From positions 1 to 21,346 of the forward strand of contig JADYZA010000062.1 in assembly GCA_020853375.1 (NCBI GenBank): a stretch of 21,346 bases of DNA, given 5' to 3'. The notes under the pieces are model-generated. The model ran no database searches. It saw only the letters and a program-made list of their open reading frames with translations, and was not told where the DNA came from. This DNA is from Verrucomicrobiota bacterium (lineage in GTDB: Bacteria > Verrucomicrobiota > Kiritimatiellia > Kiritimatiellales > Tichowtungiaceae). The position numbers and the translations under genes were made by a program. Below, one piece after another: positions 1 through 7,310 of this stretch; within the stretch, counting starts at the first letter, position 1; each line of letters starts with the position of its first letter.

Positions 1-2899
1 AAAGAATAAAGCGTGGTTCAAGTCCGGACGCATTCAGCAAGGCATAGAGCAGTACGGCGCGATCGGTGGTATTGCCATATCCTTCGCTCAATACTCGATC
101 GGCAGGTGTGACGGCGGATAGCGGCAGCGCGGCGAAGCCAGGCCCCGCATCGCGGACGGTGCGATCAACAAAGTTGCGCAGGACGGTTATTTTCTGACTG
201 CGGGTTTTGAGTTCTTTGGTCAGTTCGCGGGCCTTGGCTTTTACTAGTTTACTGTTTCCGGCGGCTTTGGTTAGCGTTTCGCGTATCTGGGAAGCATATG
301 TGGCGGGGTTTCCGCAAGAAAGCAGCACGGACGGTTTGAATGTCCAGCTCGGCGGGAGGCTATCTTCTTTTTTAACCAGATTGCGGTTTCGCACGGACCA
401 TTCATAAATGACAGTTCCATTGCCGCTTCGGGTGGACTGCTGAATAAGCGGATCGGTATTCCGGAAGTCCAGCTTCAGCTTGTAAGGAACCTCGACAGAG
501 ACGGTTTTCTCGGCGAGCGGATTATGTCCGGAAAAATATTCCACACTGGAAAAAAAAGGCAGGCCGCGATGGAGGCTGACTGTGCGATATTCGATGACAC
601 TGCCGACTTCGACGCCGGGCAGACTGGCCACCATGATTTTGTCCGCCGGATAACGCGGAGCCTCACTGGCCCACTTGGCATCCATGACATTGATCTCTTT
701 TTCGGGGTCGATATATTTAATGTTTCCATCCGGCGCAGTGACGGTGGCGCTGGCGAGGGCAACGCGCTCCCATGCCGGATTGAAGCTGAACTTAAGATCG
801 GAGAGCTGCTTTTTTCCGGCGTAGGTGAGCACCTGTTGGCGGACCGTACGCTCCTCTTTCCAGTTATTGGAATCGTAGAGTGTGTAGTGAACTGTTTCAT
901 CAAGCGTGGCGAGGTCAGCCTCGCTGGGGAACCCGGCGCGCTCGAGGATGACCCGTTTGCGGGCATTACGCTCGGAGGTTTTCAGATTCTGTTTAAGCGT
1001 CAGGTACTGCTTTGGAGTGAATTCCACGGTGCGCAACAGAATGTCGGCTCGGCTGATGAGTAGATCGTTCGTCGCGCGAACGGAGCGGGAAATATACAAT
1101 TCGGGCGTATCGACGGTTTCATAGGCAGGCAGCGCGGACGTGCGCAGTCCACTGCGGCTGAGGTTCAGTCTGACCGTTTCGGCGATACCACAGGTGACAT
1201 CGGTGTTGAGTGGATAGCGGCGGCGGTCAAGTCCGGTGCCGTCGCCAAGCATGCGCCCGAAAAGTCCAAAATGGTTGATGAGCGTCGGCACTTGCAATAA
1301 AGCGGACTTGTCTCCGAATGCCAGTGAGTTTTCAATTTCGAAATCGAGCGTGACAGACAGCGGTTCGGTGGTGTTGCGGACGTCTTCCGGCTTGATCGCC
1401 AGTTTCAGCAACCGGGCGTTTCCGCAGGCCTGTTTAAGACGGTCTTCAAAATAAGGAATCCGCTCTTCCGGCTTCAGCGCGGCGAGGCGCCCCCGATAGC
1501 TGGTGTCATTAATTCCATTGAAAGAAAGTACCGCCTTGGCGGTGATTCGGCGTGATTCGTCGAGCGAGGCATCAACGTCTATGGAAAGCAGATTTTTTTC
1601 GGGCGGCACAACCGGCGAGGTTTTCAGCGTTTCGCCTTTTTGGTTGGCAATCAGATAGCTCCGATTGGAGAGGTAGGCTGGCAACAGGTCGCGGGTGTTT
1701 TCATTGGTCGCATCCATCAGTTGCCAGCTTCCGTCCTCATTACGGACGGCAGTAATGGCGTGGTTGAACCACGGCTGGGGAACTTCGGGATCCTTTTTCG
1801 GACCGACATAGATGAGAACGGGGCAGGCGTCAAATCCAGCCAGACGAAGCATGGAGACCAGCAGGGCGGCCTTGTCGCGGCAGACGCCGTAGCGGTTATC
1901 GAAGGTCAGCGAAACATTGTGCGGCTCGTAACCGGGGGCGTCGTTTTCGATGGTTAAGCCCATGTAGCGCACATCCTGTGAGACGAAGCGGAAGATGGCA
2001 TTGATCTTATCCTGCCTTCCGGTAAGGCCCGCAGTCAGTTCTTTGATTTTGGCGGTCATGTTGGAATTCACATTTTCCAGCCGTGGTTTGGAAAGTTCCC
2101 AGTACCACTTCGACAGCGATTCCCAGTCTGGGATGGTGCTTAGAATCAGGCGCTGAACGACGGTATAGCGCTCGGGCATTTTTGGTTCCTCGAACATTTG
2201 AGGAACATCGCGGACTTCCCAGATGTAGCGGATGCGGTCGCCGCTTTTCTCTGTCCGGGCGGTGACGGTTCCGGGAACAGCGTCTTTGAGTTCAATGCGG
2301 GCCAGCGGCAACGCGGCGGGCGCATCGACTTCGTACACGGCATGGAGAATTGGAAAAGTCTCCTCGAGCGTGAAAAGATCGCTCCAAGTTCCCGGTACAA
2401 CAGTTTTTGTCTGGTCGCTGGCAACCGTGTAACGGAGGACGTCGCCGATTTCCAAATCCGGGATGGTCAGCTGGATTATTTTTTCGTTCGGATCGTAAAT
2501 ATTCGCTTCCATCTGTCCTTGGCTGATCGATTCGCGGCTTTGGGCCGTCAGATCAACCGAGACGAAACGTCCGTCAGGTTTCACAACCTCGGCGCGGACA
2601 AAACGCAGAGTGCCGTACGCGGTGCTGTAGCCGATGGCCGCGGTCGATTTTTCCTGTCGGCCTTTTTCGGTAAGAATCTTGTAGGCGACATCGCTGATCG
2701 ACTGGTATGTGCCATTGGTTTCGTAGCGCAGGCGGGTTTTGTCCTCAACCAGCACAACGTCGGCATCTGGAAATTTTGCATCCGATTTTACTGCGGCAGT
2801 AAGTGTTTCCCGCGCGATCAGTCTGGCGGAAAGGTCGATTTGTGCGGCGGCCAACCCGGCGTTCAGAATAAGCAAAGCGGTTAAAAGCAGTTTTTTCAT
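1..2899 (-). CDS. Secreted tandem DUF3857-transglutaminase-like protein (3' end beyond window)
   Basis: The minus frame is open without a stop from the ATG at 2899 to the window edge, giving at least 966 residues. GAGGA at 2903-2907 precedes the ATG. Residues 1-19 form a Sec signal peptide ending in AAAQ, so the product is periplasmic or surface exposed. A DUF3857-like beta domain (PDG at 108-110) leads into a transglutaminase core with a plausible Cys340-His380-Asp396 triad in the contexts GVCRDKA, WFNHAIT and LMDAT. The architecture then repeats: a second PDG at 723-725 and a second core that begins near the window edge, but there the Cys-equivalent position is Thr944 (GNTTDRA). Family members in Bacteroidota and PVC bacteria are mostly uncharacterised; they may be proteases or cross-linking enzymes. 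The substrate is unknown. The family call is firm, the function is not. Confidence 0.87.
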   Translation of the reverse strand, partial: MKKLLLTALLILNAGLAAAQIDLSARLIARETLTAAVKSDAKFPDADVVLVEDKTRLRYETNGTYQSISDVAYKILTEKGRQEKSTAAIGYSTAYGTLRFVRAEVVKPDGRFVSVDLTAQSRESISQGQMEANIYDPNEKIIQLTIPDLEIGDVLRYTVASDQTKTVVPGTWSDLFTLEETFPILHAVYEVDAPAALPLARIELKDAVPGTVTARTEKSGDRIRYIWEVRDVPQMFEEPKMPERYTVVQRLILSTIPDWESLSKWYWELSKPRLENVNSNMTAKIKELTAGLTGRQDKINAIFRFVSQDVRYMGLTIENDAPGYEPHNVSLTFDNRYGVCRDKAALLVSMLRLAGFDACPVLIYVGPKKDPEVPQPWFNHAITAVRNEDGSWQLMDATNENTRDLLPAYLSNRSYLIANQKGETLKTSPVVPPEKNLLSIDVDASLDESRRITAKAVLSFNGINDTSYRGRLAALKPEERIPYFEDRLKQACGNARLLKLAIKPEDVRNTTEPLSVTLDFEIENSLAFGDKSALLQVPTLINHFGLFGRMLGDGTGLDRRRYPLNTDVTCGIAETVRLNLSRSGLRTSALPAYETVDTPELYISRSVRATNDLLISRADILLRTVEFTPKQYLTLKQNLKTSERNARKRVILERAGFPSEADLATLDETVHYTLYDSNNWKEERTVRQQVLTYAGKKQLSDLKFSFNPAWERVALASATVTAPDGNIKYIDPEKEINVMDAKWASEAPRYPADKIMVASLPGVEVGSVIEYRTVSLHRGLPFFSSVEYFSGHNPLAEKTVSVEVPYKLKLDFRNTDPLIQQSTRSGNGTVIYEWSVRNRNLVKKEDSLPPSWTFKPSVLLSCGNPATYASQIRETLTKAAGNSKLVKAKARELTKELKTRSQKITVLRNFVDRTVRDAGPGFAALPLSAVTPADRVLSEGYGNTTDRAVLLYALLNASGLEPRFIL

Positions 2900-3036
2900 A
2901 AGTCCTCGGATTTTATCTGGCAGACATGCTAGCGGCAGACCGCGTAGAATACAATATTCATCCGTTAATCTTGCATCTCGAAGCAGAGCAAGGTAACTTT
3001 ATAGAGGGTTTTGAAATCAAATAACCGGAGGTATTT
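2900..3036. promoter_or_regulatory. Divergent upstream region between the transglutaminase-like gene and ceramidase-like gene A
   Basis: These 137 bases separate two start codons pointing away from each other, so promoters for both genes should lie here. I could not identify a convincing -35/-10 pair on either strand. The clear signals are the ribosome binding sites: GGAGG at 3027-3031 for the rightward gene and GAGGA (read leftward) at 2903-2907. No repeat or strong hairpin was seen. Confidence 0.4.
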
Positions 3037-4353
3037 ATGGTACCACTTACAACGCTCATGACGATTTTGCAGATCACCTTTTTTAAAGTTGATGTCACTC
3101 CACCGATTGGAGCTCAGCTGGCGTATGTTGAAAATAAGAAAGTCGACACTCCGGTTTTCATCCGTGGCATCATACTAGATGACGGCTCGGCCAAAACGGT
3201 GATTGTATCCTGCGATTTCATACATATTTGGGGACAAGCATGGTTTGATTGGCGCAAGGCCGTCGCGGATGCCGCTGGGATATCTGAGGATCGTGTTTTT
3301 CTGCACTCCATTCATCAGCATGACAGCGTGCGCATTGCGCCTCAATGGAACGAGTTTGACCGGAAATTCGGGAAAGAGGCGGTCAGCGAGGACTATTGCC
3401 GAGAAACAAAGGATAAACTACGCCAGTCAGTGGCCTCTGCGGTTACTGGGGAATGGCACCGTGTTAGTAAACTAATGACGGCGGAGCACCGATTGAGTGG
3501 CCTTGCATCAAACCGTCGGATTCTCGATGAAAATGGCAAGTGGATCGCATCGCGTGTCAGCATGTGTAACGACCCGAAGCTGAACGATCTTCCCGTTGGA
3601 ACAATTGATCCTCTTTTGCGCACCATCGCCTTTGCCGGGGAAGACGGGAAAATAATTGCGGCGATGCATTTTTACGCATCACATCCGATGGCTGCTTACC
3701 GCCGGGAAATGGTCAGTCAAGATGTGCCGGGAGTGGCGCTGGAATATGCCAAAAAGGAATTTGGGAAAGATACGTTCAACATGTATTTGAATGGTTGCGG
3801 AGGCAACGTAACGTTCGGGAAATATCACCTGGGCGATAAGGAAAAAAGTCTTGAGTTGATGGGCGGGCGGCTTGGGAAAGGCATTGTGGCAAATCTTAAA
3901 AATTTAAATGAGAAACCAATAGGAAAGTTATCTTTTGCCAATGCTGAATTTAAAATTCCTCTTAATCCGGAGATTACCGAGGAGGCCATGTTGAAGCGTG
4001 CTGAAAGCGGGATCGACGGCAAACCCGACGTGAATGGAATTTTAAGGCTCATCATTTTTAGAAACTGGCGACAGTGGCAAACCTGCTCAATTTCCAGGCT
4101 AAGCCTTGGCGATCAAGTCCATATGCTTTCATTGCCGGGAGAAATGTGTGTGGAATATCAACTGTATGCGCAATCGCTTGTGCCTGAGCAGTTTTTAGCC
4201 TGTGCCGCCTACGGCAATCTGACATATGACTACATCCCAACGGCTAAAATGTTCGCTGAAGGCGGTTATGAGCCGAATGAAAGCATCACCACTCCGGAGA
4301 TTGAGGGCATCATGAAAAAAGCAATTTATGATGTGCTGAAGGATATAAAGTAA
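3037..4353 (+). CDS. Neutral/alkaline ceramidase-like hydrolase, paralogue A
   Basis: This 438-residue protein matches the N-terminal catalytic fold of neutral ceramidases, zinc amidases that cleave N-acyl sphingosines. Landmarks in order are FKVDVTPPIG near residue 16, HSIHQHD at 90-96, HFYASHP at 211-217 followed by SQDVPG, NGCGGNV at 252-258, LPGE with Glu369, and YDYIPT then GGYE at 397-412. By analogy with the bacterial enzyme, the zinc ligands would be a His of 90-95, His216, Glu369 and Tyr399. It is shorter than classical ceramidases (over 600 residues), lacks the C-terminal Ig-like domain and has no signal peptide, so it probably acts in the cytoplasm on an unknown substrate. The start at 3037 is set by GGAGG at 3027-3031. 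The gene is AT-richer than its neighbours. Superfamily membership is likely; ceramidase activity is unproven. Confidence 0.75.
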   Translation: MVPLTTLMTILQITFFKVDVTPPIGAQLAYVENKKVDTPVFIRGIILDDGSAKTVIVSCDFIHIWGQAWFDWRKAVADAAGISEDRVFLHSIHQHDSVRIAPQWNEFDRKFGKEAVSEDYCRETKDKLRQSVASAVTGEWHRVSKLMTAEHRLSGLASNRRILDENGKWIASRVSMCNDPKLNDLPVGTIDPLLRTIAFAGEDGKIIAAMHFYASHPMAAYRREMVSQDVPGVALEYAKKEFGKDTFNMYLNGCGGNVTFGKYHLGDKEKSLELMGGRLGKGIVANLKNLNEKPIGKLSFANAEFKIPLNPEITEEAMLKRAESGIDGKPDVNGILRLIIFRNWRQWQTCSISRLSLGDQVHMLSLPGEMCVEYQLYAQSLVPEQFLACAAYGNLTYDYIPTAKMFAEGGYEPNESITTPEIEGIMKKAIYDVLKDIK

Positions 4354-4424
4354 GTCTAATGATACGACATAGCAAAATGTAACATTGCGCGATACAGTTA
4401 ATAAACAAAACGGAGATACTTATT

Positions 4425-5741
4425 ATGATGTCAGTAAAAACGCTCATGGTTGTCTTGCAGATAGCCTTTTTCAAGGTCGAGGTTACTCCGCCAATTGGGG
4501 CTCAGATGGCGTATGGCGTGAATAAGAAAATTGATACCCCAATTTTCATTCGTGGCATAGTGATCGATGACGGATATTCCCGGACTGTTATTGCATCATG
4601 CGATTTCATCTATATCTGGGGCCAATCGTGGTTCGATTGGCGCAAGGCCATCGCAGATGCGGCAGGAACGTCAGAAGACCGTGTTTTTCTACACTCCATT
4701 CATCAGCATGACAGCATGCGTATTGCTCCTCAATGGAACGAGTTTTACCGGAAGTTCGGAAAAGAAGCTGTTAGCGAAGAGTATTGCCGAAAGACTATGG
4801 AAAAATTGCGCCAAGCAGTGACTGCCGCAGTTAACGGGAAGTGGCAAGGTGTCACCAGACTCATGACGGCAGAGAATAGATTGAGCGGACTGGCATCAAG
4901 CCGCCGGATTCTCGATGAAAATGGCAAGTGGATCGCGTCGCGTGTCAGCATGTGTAACGACCCGAAGCTGAACGACCTCCCTGTTGGAACAATTGATCCG
5001 CTTTTGCGCACCATCGCCTTTGCCGGGGAAGACGGGAAAATAATTGCGGCAATGCACTTTTACACAACGCATCCAATGGCTGCTTATCGTCGGGAAATGG
5101 TAAGCCAAGATGTTCCAGGGGTTGCGCTGGACTATGCTGAAAAGGAATTTGGAAAAGGTGTTTTCAATATGTATCTGACCGGTTGCGGCGGAGACATAAC
5201 ATTTGGGAAGTATTATCTAGGGGATAAGGAAAAAAGTCTCGAAGTTCTCGGGGGAAAGCTTGGAAAGGGCATCGTTTATAACCTCCAGAAAGCAGATGAA
5301 AAGCCGATGGGGAAACTATCTTTTTCAAGTGCTGAATTTGAGATCCCTTTGAATCCGGAGATTACAGAAGAAGCTATGTTGAAACGTGCCGAAAACGGTG
5401 TGGACGGCAACCCTGACTTAGGTGGAATATCGCGGCTGATTATTGTCAGAAACTGGCAAAAATGGAAAAAATGTTCAGTTTCCAGGCTTAGCATAGGCAC
5501 GGATGTTCACCTGTTATCATTGCCCTCAGAAGTATGTGTTGAATATCAGCTTTATGCTCAGTCTCTTGTCCCGGAGAAGTTTTTAGCCTGCGCAGCCTAC
5601 GGTAACGGCACCTACCATTACATTCCAACGGCTAAAATGTTTAGTGAGGGCGGTTATGAGCCAAATTCAAGTATTACCACCCCCGAAATTGAAAGCCGCC
5701 TGAAGCAGGCGATTTACACTGTGCTAAAGGATATAAAGTAA
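4425..5741 (+). CDS. Neutral/alkaline ceramidase-like hydrolase, paralogue B
   Basis: This is a second 438-residue copy, aligning to the upstream paralogue without gaps. All putative zinc ligands are kept: HSIHQHD at 90-96, His211/His216 in HFYTTHP, Glu369 and Tyr399. The loop before Glu369 reads LPSE instead of LPGE, and NGCGGNV becomes TGCGGDI, so substrate preference may have shifted. It has no signal peptide. GGAG at 4412-4415 supports a start at 4425, with ATG 4428 an equally spaced alternative. It lies 71 bp after copy A on the same strand, so the two are probably co-transcribed. Two intact active sites suggest a dimeric pair or specialised isozymes rather than a decaying duplicate. The real substrate cannot be told from sequence. 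Confidence 0.75.
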   Translation: MMSVKTLMVVLQIAFFKVEVTPPIGAQMAYGVNKKIDTPIFIRGIVIDDGYSRTVIASCDFIYIWGQSWFDWRKAIADAAGTSEDRVFLHSIHQHDSMRIAPQWNEFYRKFGKEAVSEEYCRKTMEKLRQAVTAAVNGKWQGVTRLMTAENRLSGLASSRRILDENGKWIASRVSMCNDPKLNDLPVGTIDPLLRTIAFAGEDGKIIAAMHFYTTHPMAAYRREMVSQDVPGVALDYAEKEFGKGVFNMYLTGCGGDITFGKYYLGDKEKSLEVLGGKLGKGIVYNLQKADEKPMGKLSFSSAEFEIPLNPEITEEAMLKRAENGVDGNPDLGGISRLIIVRNWQKWKKCSVSRLSIGTDVHLLSLPSEVCVEYQLYAQSLVPEKFLACAAYGNGTYHYIPTAKMFSEGGYEPNSSITTPEIESRLKQAIYTVLKDIK

Positions 5742-5806
5742 GTCTAATTACCTGAAAAAGTTGCCTGAGGATGATGTCTCGATTCTTGACTGCCAAAACG
5801 GGCTGG

Positions 5807-5870
5807 AATCGGGACTTGCCCCGATGGCGATGCTCCGGTAACTTCCCCCGCTTTACGAAACGCGTCGCCA
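5807..5870 (+). other. Two adjacent hairpins upstream of the NYN gene
   Basis: The 193-bp gap between copy B and the NYN gene holds two self-complementary segments: ATCGGG (5808-5813) with CCCGAT (5820-5825), and TGGCGA (5825-5830) with TCGCCA (5865-5870). The stems share base 5825, so they would stack or compete for it. No T-run follows, so this is not a classical terminator. It could be a structured 5' leader or processing site; no known riboswitch class was recognised. Confidence 0.35.
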
Positions 5871-5934
5871 GTGCATTCTGTTGTCTGATTGAAACGGCGC
5901 CGCAGTAACCTCGAACCTAGAGAAAGGAAGAACC

Positions 5935-6567
5935 ATGTGGCTCTTCGGAACAGCAAAAAGCGTACTGGTGGTTGATACAGCCGCCGTACTGAAAACAAAA
6001 GGTGTGCGCGGACGTGCCGCGCCGCGTCAGCAACTCCAGATCCTGCGCGCACTATCCCGCTTCGTGCAGCGCGAGCAACTCAAAGTCACCGCCGTATTCG
6101 TTGGCGCCCCGCTTGAAAAAGCGCCGCACAACAAGGTCTTTGACGGAGTTCGCGTGCGTTACGCAAAAACGGAAGAACTGCTAAGCAAAGAACTTGGCAA
6201 AGCGCTCAAACAGGCCGGATCGAACGGCGTGCTTGTGACGGAAGATGTCGCGTTTGAAAACCGTGTGATCCGCTCCGGCGGCACCACACTGCGCGTTTCA
6301 ACATTCCGCAAACTGCTCGACGACGGCAATGAGCCGAACGAAGCCAACGGCGGAAACAGCGGCTACAACAACAACAACCGTCCGCCGCGCAACAACAATA
6401 ACAGCAATCGGCGTGACCGTGATCGCGGTCCGCGCCCGAACCGTGGTGCTGGACAGCCTTCTCAGCAACCGCGTCAGCGGCCTGCGGATGAAGAAGTTGA
6501 AGACGGTAACAATAACAACAACAGCGGTAGCGACGACATCAGCCAGATGATTGATCTGGTCGATTAA
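5935..6567 (+). CDS. NYN/YacP-like (PIN-fold) putative ribonuclease with disordered Asn/Arg-rich tail
   Basis: The 210-residue protein starts after AGGAAG at 5924-5929. Residues 8-128 resemble a YacP-type NYN domain: a strand ending in Asp14 (VLVVDTAAVL), a second strand TAVFVGAP at 52-59, then GVLVTEDVAFENRVIRSGG at 98-116 with Asp104. NYN/PIN proteins are metal-dependent RNases or RNA-binding proteins of the cytoplasm. The usual ETAD-type acidic cluster is not clear (KTEELLSKEL here), so catalysis is uncertain. Residues 131-200 are low-complexity Asn, Arg, Gly, Gln and Pro with several Asn runs encoded by AAC/AAT triplets, and the last ten residues form an acidic-hydrophobic tip (DISQMIDLVD). 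The basic, disordered tail fits RNA binding. A transcription terminator follows directly. Confidence 0.6.
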   Translation: MWLFGTAKSVLVVDTAAVLKTKGVRGRAAPRQQLQILRALSRFVQREQLKVTAVFVGAPLEKAPHNKVFDGVRVRYAKTEELLSKELGKALKQAGSNGVLVTEDVAFENRVIRSGGTTLRVSTFRKLLDDGNEPNEANGGNSGYNNNNRPPRNNNNSNRRDRDRGPRPNRGAGQPSQQPRQRPADEEVEDGNNNNNSGSDDISQMIDLVD

Positions 6568-6590
6568 AGCGGCCTCGAACAGGACACAGA

Positions 6591-6626
6591 ACGGCTTTTT
6601 TCAACCCTTGGAAAAAGCCGTTTTGC
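6591..6626. terminator. Bidirectional intrinsic terminator between the NYN gene and hpt
   Basis: ACGGCTTTTT (6591-6600) pairs with AAAAAGCCGT (6612-6621) around an 11-nt loop, and TTTTGCTTT follows on the plus strand. A and T runs inside the stem can serve both converging genes. The right arm plus tail closely resembles 17403-17421. Confidence 0.8.
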
Positions 6627-6627
6627 T

Positions 6628-7173
6628 TTATTCATCCAGAAACGTGACGCCAGCGATATGGGGCAGTTCGCGGTAGCGGTTGTCGTAATCAAGGCCGTAC
6701 CCGACGACAAACGAATCGCCGACGGAAAATCCCGCGTAATCCGCTTTGATGTTCACCGCCCGGCGGGTCTGTTTATCCAGCAGAACGCAGGTTCGTACCG
6801 AGCGGGCGCCGCGTTTCAAAAACAGTTCCTTCGCGAAGGCCAGAGTGCGTCCGCTGTCGAGAATATCATCCACACTCACCACATCCGCGCCGAGCAGGTC
6901 CTGATCGGTGTCGTGAGTGATTTTCACCGTGCCGCCGGATTCGGTTCCGCCGCCATAGCTGGAGAGCGTGATAAAATCGATGCGCGGATGAAGGTTATGC
7001 TTCGCACAGCCCCGCACCAGATCGGCCAGAAAAATAAAACTTCCGCGCAGAATGCCCAGCATGACGAGATTTTCGGCTTTGCAGGTTCCGGCGATCTCTC
7101 CGATCAGCTCATCAACCCGCTGTTGGATCATCTCTCTGGTAAACAGCACTTCATGAACGTGGTGAGGTCTCAT
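6628..7173 (-). CDS. hpt: Hypoxanthine phosphoribosyltransferase
   Basis: The 181-residue enzyme transfers phosphoribose from PRPP to hypoxanthine or guanine in cytoplasmic purine salvage. The PRPP-binding loop VVSVDDILDSGRTL (residues 98-111) carries the acidic pair Asp102-Asp103; here Asp replaces the commoner Glu. The conserved C-terminal block GDSFVVGYGLDY follows at 152-163, then RYRELPHIAGV. I chose the ATG at 7173 because GGGAAGGA (leftward) sits about 5 nt upstream; a GTG at 7197 would add 8 residues without a ribosome binding site. The gene converges on the NYN gene over a shared terminator and diverges from gltX. Length and motifs are normal for the family. Confidence 0.93.
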   Translation of the reverse strand: MRPHHVHEVLFTREMIQQRVDELIGEIAGTCKAENLVMLGILRGSFIFLADLVRGCAKHNLHPRIDFITLSSYGGGTESGGTVKITHDTDQDLLGADVVSVDDILDSGRTLAFAKELFLKRGARSVRTCVLLDKQTRRAVNIKADYAGFSVGDSFVVGYGLDYDNRYRELPHIAGVTFLDE

Positions 7174-7280
7174 TAAATCCTTCCCTATTGGTTGCACAGA
7201 ACCGACTCTAAGTTTAATACGTCCCAGATGGAATTCAAAATTGCCGGCGAGGTTAATGGTCGGTACATTCTTCTTGTCTT

Positions 7281-7308
7281 ACCAATAACTAATAACCAAT
7301 AACTAATA
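7281..7308 (+). repeat. Heptamer tandem repeat directly before gltX
   Basis: Four head-to-tail heptamers, ACCAATA and ACTAATA alternating twice, end 2 nt before the gltX ATG. They occupy the place where a ribosome binding site would be expected, and no purine-rich Shine-Dalgarno sequence is visible. Confidence 0.85.
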
Positions 7309-7310
7309 CC

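Larger units (their letters stand above)
3037..5748 (+). repeat. Tandem gene duplication, unit 1388 bp
   Basis: Copies A and B align at a constant offset of 1388 bp over the full coding length. Identity continues 7 nt past the stop codons: positions 4339-4360 and 5727-5748 are the same 22 bases, after which the copies diverge. This marks the right-hand boundary of the duplicated unit. Confidence 0.85.

Noticed and set aside
524..1063. Plus-strand open frame of 179 codons
   Set aside because: It lies wholly inside the long minus-strand transglutaminase-like gene, whose frame is uninterrupted and shows clear motifs; no ribosome binding site or recognisable domain.
7174..7197. GTG start of hpt at 7197
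   Set aside because: ATG 7173 has a strong GGGAAGGA at good spacing; the GTG has none.
7281..7308. CRISPR-like repeat
   Set aside because: Units are 7 bp and contiguous without spacers; no cas genes in the window.
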